Shown: piece after piece, positions 58,096-64,000 of the stretch
How positions within the stretch are numbered: position 1 is the stretch's first letter
How the letters are laid out: each line of letters starts with the position of its first letter
Assembly: GCF_002813375.1 (NCBI RefSeq)
Contig: NZ_PHUJ01000003.1
Span: 248,001 to 312,000 of the forward strand
DNA length: 64,000 nucleotides
Source of the DNA: Pseudonocardia alni
GTDB lineage: Bacteria > Actinomycetota > Actinomycetes > Mycobacteriales > Pseudonocardiaceae
Direction: 5' to 3'
Made by a program: the position numbers and the translations under genes
Notes under the pieces: model-generated
Seen by the model: the letters and a program-made list of their open reading frames with translations, nothing else
What the model was told of the DNA's origin: nothing
Database searches by the model: none

Positions 58096-58851
58096 GTGGG
58101 TGGTTCGGAGCGCACGGTCCTGGTCCTGGGTGGTCGCAGCGAGATCGGGCTGGAGGTCGCCGAACGGCTCGCCGCCGGGGACACCGACACGGTCGTGCTG
58201 GCCGCGCGCCGCCCCGGGGCGCTGACCGCGGAGGCCGCCCGGGTCCGGGCCGCGGGCGCCACGGTGGACACCGTCGCCTTCGACGCCGACGACCTCGCCG
58301 GCCACCGCCCGCTGCTCGACGACGTGACGGCGCGCCACGGCCGGATCGACGTAGCCGTCGTCGCGTTCGGGATCCTCGGCGACCAGGCCCGCGCCGAGAC
58401 CGACGCCGCGCACGCCGCCGCGATCGTGCACACCGACTACCTCGCCCAGGTGCACCTGCTCACCGAGCTGGCCCAGGTGCTGCGCGCGCAGGGGAGCGGG
58501 ACGCTGGTCGTCTACTCCTCGGTGGCGGGCGTGCGGGTGCGGCGCGCCAACTACGTCTACGGCAGTGCCAAGGCCGGGCTCGACGGGTTCGCCTCCGGCC
58601 TGGCCGACGCGCTGCACGGGACCGGGGTGCGGCTGGTGCTGATCCGCCCGGGGTTCGTCGTCGGCCGGATGACCGAGGGGATGAGCCCGGCGCCGCTGTC
58701 GTCGACGCCCGCGCAGGTCGCCGACGCGACGGTGCGTGCTGTCCGGCGCGGGCGGGGCAACGCCGACGTCTGGGTGCCCGGCACCCTGCGGCTGCTGTTC
58801 CTCGGGCTGCGGCTGCTGCCCCGTGCCGTCTGGCGTCGGATGCCCCGTTAG
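58096..58851 (+). CDS. SDR oxidoreductase, DprE2-like (decaprenylphospho-keto-pentose 2-reductase)
   Basis: A 251-residue short-chain dehydrogenase. VLVLGGRSEIGLEVAERLA (NAD loop), VAVVAFGILGDQ, VYSSVAGVRVRRANYVYGSAKAGLDGFASGL (catalytic Ser, Tyr, Lys, in pieces), IRPGFVVGRMT and the C-terminal LRLLPRAVWRRMP. The VRRANYVYGSAKAGLDGF segment and basic C-terminus match DprE2, which with DprE1 makes decaprenylphosphoryl arabinose for the cell wall. DprE1 is not next to it here. GTG at 58096 with GGGAGG 8 bases upstream. A paralogue of the family with another substrate is possible. Confidence 0.8.
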   Translation: MGGSERTVLVLGGRSEIGLEVAERLAAGDTDTVVLAARRPGALTAEAARVRAAGATVDTVAFDADDLAGHRPLLDDVTARHGRIDVAVVAFGILGDQARAETDAAHAAAIVHTDYLAQVHLLTELAQVLRAQGSGTLVVYSSVAGVRVRRANYVYGSAKAGLDGFASGLADALHGTGVRLVLIRPGFVVGRMTEGMSPAPLSSTPAQVADATVRAVRRGRGNADVWVPGTLRLLFLGLRLLPRAVWRRMPR

Positions 58852-58971
58852 CGACACGGTCTACAGGCGAACGGTGTCCCGCGATCTGCGTGTGGCACTT
58901 CCCCTGGAGTGACCGGGCTCATATCGTCGCGTGCGCATCCTGTTGGACGACGACGTCTGAGGTGAACCACC

Positions 58972-60096
58972 GTGGGACACACCCGTGGAGCAATCGTTCG
59001 GAGCGCTCCGGGCAAGTACGAGGTCGTCGACCTCGAACTCGACGAGCCGCGCCCCGGCGAGATCGAGGTCAAGATGGTCGCGTCGGGGCTGTGCCACTCC
59101 GACGACCACATCGCCACCGGGGACATCCCGGTCGGCACCTACCCGTTCGCCGGTGGCCACGAGGGCTCCGGCATCGTCACCCGCGCCGGGGCCAACAAGA
59201 AGGGCCTCAAGGAGGGCGACCACGTCGTCTTCTCGTTCCTGCCCTCCTGCGGGCACTGCCGCTGGTGCGCCAGCGGCATGCAGAACCTCTGCGACCTCGG
59301 CGCGGGCCTGCTCGCCGGCACCCGCTGGGAGGAGCCCACCACCCGCCTGCGGCTCGCCGACGACGGCACCCCGGTCGGCCAGATGTGCGGCATCTCGACC
59401 TTCTGCGAGACCACCCTGGTCTCCGAGGACTCCTGCGTGAAGGTCCCCGACGACATCCCGCTCGAGGTCGCCTGCCTCGTCGGCTGCGGCGTCGGCACCG
59501 GCTGGGGCTCCGCGGTCAACGCCGGCGGCGTGCAACCGGGCCACACCACGATCGTCATGGGCATCGGCGGCATCGGGATCAACGCGGTCCAGGGTGCCTC
59601 GCACGCGGGCGCGGCGAACATCATCGCCGTCGACCCGGTCGCGCTGAAGCGCGAGAAGGCCCAGGAGCTCGGCGCCACGCACGCGGTGGAGACGATGGAG
59701 GAGGCCACCGAGATCGCGAAGCAGTTCACCAACGGTCAGGGCGCCGACCAGACCATCGTGACCGTCGGCGTCGTGAAGCCCGACCACGTCGGGCAGGCGA
59801 TGGCCTCGATCCGCAAGGCGGGCACCGTCGTCGTCACCGCGCTCGGTGACATCAACTCCACCGAGCCGCTGCCGGTGTCGCTGGCCGACGTCACCCTGTT
59901 CCAGAAGCGCATCCAGGGCGCGATGTTCGGCATGTCCAACCCGAACTGGGACATCCTGCGCCAGCTGGAGCTCTACCGCGCCGGCGCGCTGAAGCTCGAC
60001 GAGCTGGTCACCACCACCTACACGCTGGACCAGGTCGCGACGGCCTACGAGGACATGCACGCGGGCAAGAACATCCGGGGCATCATCCGCTACTGA
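58972..60096 (+). CDS. NDMA-dependent alcohol dehydrogenase (mycofactocin-type)
   Basis: A 374-residue zinc alcohol dehydrogenase. Catalytic zinc ligands: GLCHSDDH and GGHEGSG; structural zinc four-Cys lobe: PSCGHCRWCASGMQNLC (about 90-106); NAD loop VMGIGGIGINAVQGA. The N-terminus IVRSAPGKYEVVDLELDEP and the inserted segments around LGAGLLAGTRW are typical of the NDMA-dependent, Rxyl_3153-like group, in which a tightly bound NADH is reoxidised via mycofactocin. GTG at 58972 with GAGGTGA 8 bases upstream. No mycofactocin biosynthesis genes are in the window. Likely an alcohol dehydrogenase. Confidence 0.85.
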   Translation: MGHTRGAIVRSAPGKYEVVDLELDEPRPGEIEVKMVASGLCHSDDHIATGDIPVGTYPFAGGHEGSGIVTRAGANKKGLKEGDHVVFSFLPSCGHCRWCASGMQNLCDLGAGLLAGTRWEEPTTRLRLADDGTPVGQMCGISTFCETTLVSEDSCVKVPDDIPLEVACLVGCGVGTGWGSAVNAGGVQPGHTTIVMGIGGIGINAVQGASHAGAANIIAVDPVALKREKAQELGATHAVETMEEATEIAKQFTNGQGADQTIVTVGVVKPDHVGQAMASIRKAGTVVVTALGDINSTEPLPVSLADVTLFQKRIQGAMFGMSNPNWDILRQLELYRAGALKLDELVTTTYTLDQVATAYEDMHAGKNIRGIIRY

Positions 60097-60116
60097 GCAC
60101 TGGCAGGCTCCGGGGC

Positions 60117-61196
60117 ATGGTCTACGTACTCGACGGACACAACGACCTGCCCTGGGCGCTGCGCGAGCTCTCCGGCGGCGACCCGGCGCGCGAGCCGGAC
60201 GTCGCCGCCGGGGACCCGCGGCTGCACACCGACCTCCCACGGCTGCGGGCCGGCGGGGTCGGCGCCCAGTTCTGGTCGGTCTACGTGCCCGGCGAGCTGG
60301 GCCACGACGAGGCGGTCACCGCGGTGCTCGACCAGGTGGACCGGGTGCGGCGGCTGCTCGCCGCCCACCCGGACGCCCTGGCGTTCGCCGACACCGCCGA
60401 CGACGTCGACGCCGTCGTCGGCTCCGGGCGGGTCGCCTCCCTGATGGGGGCGGAGGGCGGGCACTGCATCGCCGACTCCCTCGCCGTGCTGCGGGTCCTG
60501 CGCGGGCTCGGGGTCCGCTACCTGACCCTGACCCACAACCTGAACAACAACTGGGCCGACTCGGCCACCGACACGCCCCGCCACGACGGGCTGTCGGAGT
60601 TCGGCCGAGGGGTCGTCGCCGAGATGAACCGGATCGGCATGATCGTCGATCTCTCGCACGTCGCACCGGCGACGATGCACCAGGCCCTCGCCGTCACCAC
60701 CCGGCCGGTGCTGTTCACCCACTCCGGCGCCCGCGCCGTCACCGACCACCCGCGCAACGTCCCCGCCGACGTGCTGGAGGCCCTGCCCGGCAACGGCGGC
60801 GTGGTCATGGCGACGTTCGTGCCGCGCTTCGTCTCCGGCGCGGTCACCGACTGGGACACCCGCCTCGGCGAGGCGATGACCGCCGCCGGGCTCGACCACC
60901 GCGACCTCGCCGCCCGCGACCGGTTCGCCGCGACCTGGGACGGCCCGCCCGCGCCGCACGCGACGCTGGCCGACGTCGTCGCGCACGTCGAGCACCTGCG
61001 CGAGGCCGCGGGGATCGACCACGTCGGCATCGGCGGCGACTTCGACGGGACCTCCGCACTCCCCGACGAGCTCTCCGACGTCTCCACCTACCCGCGGCTG
61101 CTCGACGCGCTCGCCGACCGCGGATGGAGCGCGGAGGACCTGGCGAAGCTGGCCCACCGCAACGCGCTGCGGGTGCTGCGCGACGCCGACGCCTGA
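60117..61196 (+). CDS. Membrane dipeptidase (peptidase M19 family)
   Basis: A 359-residue amidohydrolase-fold peptidase: DGHNDLPWALRE (first zinc His and Asp), FWSVYVPGEL, MGAEGGHCI with the bridging Glu (about 110), LTLTHNLNNNWADS, VDLSHVAPATMHQAL, PVLFTHSGARAVTDHPRN and IGGDFDGT. This is the full metal-ligand set of renal-dipeptidase-like enzymes that cleave L,D or D-containing dipeptides. No signal peptide. ATG at 60117, 20 bp after the alcohol dehydrogenase stop; co-transcription is possible. Confidence 0.9.
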   Translation: MVYVLDGHNDLPWALRELSGGDPAREPDVAAGDPRLHTDLPRLRAGGVGAQFWSVYVPGELGHDEAVTAVLDQVDRVRRLLAAHPDALAFADTADDVDAVVGSGRVASLMGAEGGHCIADSLAVLRVLRGLGVRYLTLTHNLNNNWADSATDTPRHDGLSEFGRGVVAEMNRIGMIVDLSHVAPATMHQALAVTTRPVLFTHSGARAVTDHPRNVPADVLEALPGNGGVVMATFVPRFVSGAVTDWDTRLGEAMTAAGLDHRDLAARDRFAATWDGPPAPHATLADVVAHVEHLREAAGIDHVGIGGDFDGTSALPDELSDVSTYPRLLDALADRGWSAEDLAKLAHRNALRVLRDADA

Positions 61197-61212
61197 GCGC
61201 CCCGGCGCGAGG

Positions 61213-62724
61213 TCACGGCGTCCCGGTGGGGCGTGGGCCGGCCAGCGCCGTCGCCGCCGCCGCCGCGATCCGCAGCGAGCCGACCGCCGTCGGGTGGAAC
61301 GGGTCGGCGGTGGCGAGCCCCATGATGTCCGGCGGCATCCGGTCCCGGTCCGGGTCGCACAGCGGGGCCAGTGCCGGCGCGGCGGTGCCGAACCCGAAGC
61401 GGGCGGCGCCGTCGGCCAGCACGTCGTTGAGCCGGCGGTTCCGCTCGGCGAGCAGGTCGAGCTTGGCCTGGTCCAGACCCGGGGTGCCGGCCGGGCCGCG
61501 CATGTCCGCGCAGGTCGGGTCGAACCGGGCCGGGAACGGGTCGTAGGACAGGGTGACCACCACCCGGGGGCGCCCCGGCAGCGTGTCGAGGTCGGTGAAC
61601 AGGGCGCCGACGTCGCGGGCGAACCCGGCGAGGCGGGACTCGAACTCGCCGTCGGAGAGCCGGTCGTCGCAGGTGGCGAGGCCGTAGCAGTACAGCAGGA
61701 AGTCCGACCAGGCCAGGTCGTTCGGGCCGACGGCGACGACCACCCACTGCAGGTTCCGGACCTGCTTGAGCCGCCCGACCTGCGGGTCGACGGTGACGCC
61801 CTCGCGCAGCTGCGGCCCGCGCAGCCCGGTCGCGACGCCCGCTCCGGAGCAGGCCAGGTTCAGGACGTCCTCGTCGCGCAGCCGGGCCAGCTCGGCGGCG
61901 GTGGAGTCGGTGCTGCGCCCGCAGGCGCGGTCCTCGGAGGTGACGGTGCCGTCGTCCTGCCGCAGCGGCGGGCCGCCGATCCGGGCCGCGCGGGAGTCCC
62001 CGATCACCGCGCCCGCGACCCCGGTGACCGCGGGCCCGACCGGCGACGGGGTGACCGTCGCCGCCCCGACCAGGTCGGTCAGCGAGGTGACCCTCCCCAG
62101 ACCGGTGAGGGTGCCGTGCAGCGCGGCGACCCCGGCGCCCGCCCACAGCAGCACCGACGCGGTCACCGCGACGACGGTCATCCGCCCGATCGGCCCGGCC
62201 AGGTCGTCCCAGTGCACCGGCCGGTACCGGCCGGTGCGGGTCCGGCGCAGCGCCAGCAGCAGCCGTGCGGTCGCCATCAGCCCGCTGCCCAGCAGCGCGA
62301 CCAGCACCATGCCCGCGGCGCCCCACAGGTACCAGGTCACGAACCCCTCACCGAGGTCGCGGACCGCGTCGCCCGCGCCGTCGACCGTGTGCGGGCCCAG
62401 CACCGGGCCGTTGTCGGCGGGCCGCTTCAACGGCCCGATCGACAACCGCGGACGGATCGGACCCCACACCTGCACGGTCGTGAGGTCGAACTCGGCGTTG
62501 CCGAGCTGGGCGATCTGCGCGGGCCCCGACAGCGTCAGGGGCGGCACCCGGGCGCCCACGCCGACGTCCTGGCCGAACACCTCGACGTGGTTCTCCGGCG
62601 TCAGCAGGATCACCAGCGGGACGCCGACGACGGCGATCAGCCCGAGCAGCGCCAGTGTGGGCAGCGACCGGGCCTCGCGCAGCAGCGCGCGGGGCCACGA
62701 CCGGGAGGTGGGACGGGCGGCCAC
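61213..62724 (-). CDS. Membrane-anchored SGNH/GDSL hydrolase
   Basis: A 503-residue protein. N-terminal membrane segment (LPTLALLGLIAVVGVPLVILL, about 21-41), an extracytoplasmic part, two more segments (about 130-155 and 185-205), then a C-terminal SGNH esterase domain (about 235-500): AVIGDSRAARIGG (block I Ser), a NLACSGAGVATG block, VVVAVGPNDLAWSD (block III Asn) and ADPFHPTAVGS (block V Asp and His). It would deacylate or modify an extracellular lipid or cell-wall acyl group. GTG at 62724. Convergent with the dipeptidase. Confidence 0.8.
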   Translation of the reverse strand: MAARPTSRSWPRALLREARSLPTLALLGLIAVVGVPLVILLTPENHVEVFGQDVGVGARVPPLTLSGPAQIAQLGNAEFDLTTVQVWGPIRPRLSIGPLKRPADNGPVLGPHTVDGAGDAVRDLGEGFVTWYLWGAAGMVLVALLGSGLMATARLLLALRRTRTGRYRPVHWDDLAGPIGRMTVVAVTASVLLWAGAGVAALHGTLTGLGRVTSLTDLVGAATVTPSPVGPAVTGVAGAVIGDSRAARIGGPPLRQDDGTVTSEDRACGRSTDSTAAELARLRDEDVLNLACSGAGVATGLRGPQLREGVTVDPQVGRLKQVRNLQWVVVAVGPNDLAWSDFLLYCYGLATCDDRLSDGEFESRLAGFARDVGALFTDLDTLPGRPRVVVTLSYDPFPARFDPTCADMRGPAGTPGLDQAKLDLLAERNRRLNDVLADGAARFGFGTAAPALAPLCDPDRDRMPPDIMGLATADPFHPTAVGSLRIAAAAATALAGPRPTGTP

Positions 62725-62874
62725 CGTCAGTGTGCGGGGCGGGACACGAGGTGGAGGGGCACGGCCCCATGGTGGCCCGGGGGACGGGCCGGAGTCACGG
62801 ACGTCGTGGGGTGGCGTCGGACTCCCCGGCGGAGGCTCCCGGTGGGTGGCACCCCGGCGCGCGGCCGCGCTGTG

Positions 62875-63393
62875 TCAGGCTCCCGGGCTCCCCGGCGTCC
62901 GGATCCCCCGCAGCCGCGGGGCGAGCCGCGCCGCCGTGACGGCGTCGGCACCCTCCCGTTCGACGTCGTCCGCGAGGGCGTCCGCGTGCCCGGCCAGCCC
63001 GTCGAGGTCCAGCCCGGCCGGGACGGTGATGCCGAGCACGCGCCACAGCCGGACGCCCTCCGCGCCGCGGCGCAGCAGCGCGACGGCGCCGCGGGCGTTG
63101 CCGCGCTGGGCGTGGGTCAGCCCGACCGCGAGCTGCGCCAGCGCCCGCCACAGGTCGCGGGTGTCGTCGCCCGCGTCCTTCCAGGCACCCTCGAGGATCT
63201 CGTGGGCGTTGAAGGGCAGGCCCGAGTCGAGCAGGCGCTGCGCCTCGGTGACGGCGTCGGCGGGGGAGAGCGCCAGGTCCTCGGGCACCCGCCCGACGCC
63301 GGGCGCGCCGTGCGGGAGCGGACGCCCGGCGGCGTCGCGGGGGCGGGCGTTGCGGGCACGGCCCCGGTCGTCGCGGTCGCGGGAACGGGTCAT
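62875..63393 (-). CDS. DUF309 domain-containing protein
   Basis: A 172-residue protein: charged N-terminus with Arg/Asp repeats (RSRDRDDRGRARNARPRD), then AVTEAQRLLDSGLPFNAHEILEGAWKDAGDDTRDLWRALAQLAVGLTHAQRGNARGAVALLRRGA (in pieces here), the alpha-helical DUF309 core in which H-E-x-x-E is conserved. No function is established for the family; it may bind metal through that motif. ATG at 63393 chosen (an upstream frame is antisense to the next gene). Confidence 0.8.
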   Translation of the reverse strand: MTRSRDRDDRGRARNARPRDAAGRPLPHGAPGVGRVPEDLALSPADAVTEAQRLLDSGLPFNAHEILEGAWKDAGDDTRDLWRALAQLAVGLTHAQRGNARGAVALLRRGAEGVRLWRVLGITVPAGLDLDGLAGHADALADDVEREGADAVTAARLAPRLRGIRTPGSPGA

Positions 63394-63430
63394 GGCTGCG
63401 AGGGTGCCAGCTCTCCGGTTAGCGTGCGTC

Positions 63431-64000
63431 ATGATCACCGAACTGTTCGACGTCCGCGGCAGGGTGGCCGTGGTCACCGGCGGCACCAGCGGCATCGGCC
63501 GCATGATCGCGGGCGGTCTCGCCGAGGCCGGGGCGCGGGTCTACGTCTCCAGCCGCAAGGCCGACGCCTGCGCCGACACCGCCGCGGAGATCGGCGGCAC
63601 CGACATCGCCGCGGACCTGTCGTCGGAGGACGAGTGCGTCCGGCTGGCCGCGGAGGTCGGGGAGCGGGAGGAGCGGGTGCACCTGCTCGTCAACAACGCG
63701 GGCGCGACCTGGGGTGCGCCGCTGGAGGAGTTCCCGGCGCACGCCTGGGACAAGGTGCTCGACCTCAACCTGAAGGCGCCGTTCTTCCTGACCCGGGCGT
63801 TCCTGCCGCTGCTGGAGGCCGCCGCGTCGGCCGAGGACCCGGCCCGGGTGATCAACATCGGCAGCATCGACGGGCTGCGTGTCCCCGAGCTGCCGAACTA
63901 CAGCTACTCGGCCAGCAAGGCCGGGGTGCACCAGCTGACCCGGGTGCTGGCCCGCGACCTCGCCGGCCGCGGGATCACCGTGAACGCGATCGCGCCGGGG
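63431..64000 (+). CDS. SDR family oxidoreductase, 3' partial
   Basis: The reading frame runs from ATG 63431 to the right edge with no stop, giving at least 190 residues. FDVRGRVAVVTGGTSGIGRMI is the NAD(P) loop, LLVNNAGATWG the structural motif, INIGSIDGL the catalytic Ser region, and NYSYSASKAGVHQLTR the Tyr-x-x-x-Lys motif; ITVNAIAPG follows. This is a classical 3-ketoacyl-ACP/alcohol reductase-type SDR. The stop lies outside the window. The ATG has no clear Shine-Dalgarno. Divergent from the DUF309 gene. Confidence 0.85.
   Translation, partial: MITELFDVRGRVAVVTGGTSGIGRMIAGGLAEAGARVYVSSRKADACADTAAEIGGTDIAADLSSEDECVRLAAEVGEREERVHLLVNNAGATWGAPLEEFPAHAWDKVLDLNLKAPFFLTRAFLPLLEAAASAEDPARVINIGSIDGLRVPELPNYSYSASKAGVHQLTRVLARDLAGRGITVNAIAPG

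Noticed and set aside
1-64000. tRNA, rRNA, transposase, integrase or phage genes
   Set aside because: I looked for them in the gaps and translations and found none; this is a by-eye negative and a tRNA scan would be needed to be sure.

Overview
The window is very GC-rich DNA with dense, short-spaced genes and many GTG starts. It carries an Lsr2 nucleoid protein, a DprE2-like decaprenylphosphoryl-pentose reductase, L,D-transpeptidases, an NDMA-dependent (mycofactocin-type) alcohol dehydrogenase and a Tex protein with an Arg-Gly-rich tail. Together these point to a mycolata-related actinomycete, most likely Pseudonocardiaceae (a Pseudonocardia-like genus is my inference). I see no rRNA, tRNA, CRISPR array, transposase or phage gene; this reads as ordinary chromosome with several lineage-specific islands.

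Layout. 1-3.1 kb: a siderophore-type GNAT acyltransferase (cut by the left edge), an NCS2 nucleobase permease and an iron-siderophore binding lipoprotein with a possible DtxR/IdeR box. 3.1-7.6 kb: an aromatic amino acid decarboxylase, a COG0523 (CobW-type) metallochaperone with a possible Zur box, and divergently an auxiliary-type tryptophanyl-tRNA synthetase preceded by a complete Trp attenuator (16-codon leader peptide with tandem Trp codons plus alternative hairpins), then a MOSC protein. 7.7-18.7 kb: acyl-CoA metabolism (three AMP-forming acyl-CoA ligases, an acyl-CoA dehydrogenase, an enoyl-CoA hydratase) mixed with an MFS carrier, Lsr2, an NAPE-PLD-like metallo-hydrolase and a MarR regulator; a 26-bp palindrome and an eight-copy 17-bp tandem array lie in the 16.6-17.06 kb gap. 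18.7-21.7 kb: a compact TetR regulon (MFS efflux pump with an extra C-terminal beta domain, TetR, tautomerase) in which all three genes share the same 16-bp operator. 21.8-30 kb: an L,D-transpeptidase, then a class V aminotransferase-like protein, a FecBCD-type ABC importer and a pair of molybdenum-storage-protein (MoSto) subunits, which I read as a possible Mo/W uptake and storage locus; an epoxide hydrolase remnant and a 17-bp inverted repeat follow.

30-43.3 kb holds membrane proteins, a DUF4185 protein, a hydratase, an epoxide-hydrolase-like enzyme, an MHS-family transporter, a DUF4334/GXWXG-TetR pair, a beta-propeller lipoprotein, a P450, and a Tat-exported GMC/cholesterol-oxidase-like enzyme with a small secreted partner and TetR. 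43.5-49.6 kb is RNA-centred: Tex, a tyrosine phosphatase, a DEAD-box helicase and a second, variant L,D-transpeptidase, with strong bidirectional terminators between convergent genes. 49.8-54.7 kb has ilvD, an ACT-domain protein and an unusual maleate-isomerase/ACT/C-terminal fusion whose ACT module is a close paralogue of the upstream gene. 54.7-64 kb contains methyltransferases, a DUF2256/DUF3253 protein, a frameshifted membrane-protein pseudogene, aroE, pnuC, a DprE2-like reductase, an NDMA-dependent alcohol dehydrogenase, an M19 dipeptidase, a membrane SGNH hydrolase, a DUF309 protein and an SDR cut by the right edge.

The items most worth a second look are the trpS attenuator with its neighbouring putative Zur site, the three-operator TetR regulon, the possible molybdenum uptake/storage locus, and the maleate-isomerase/ACT fusion. 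All functional calls are from reading motifs and translations by eye; no database search was run.
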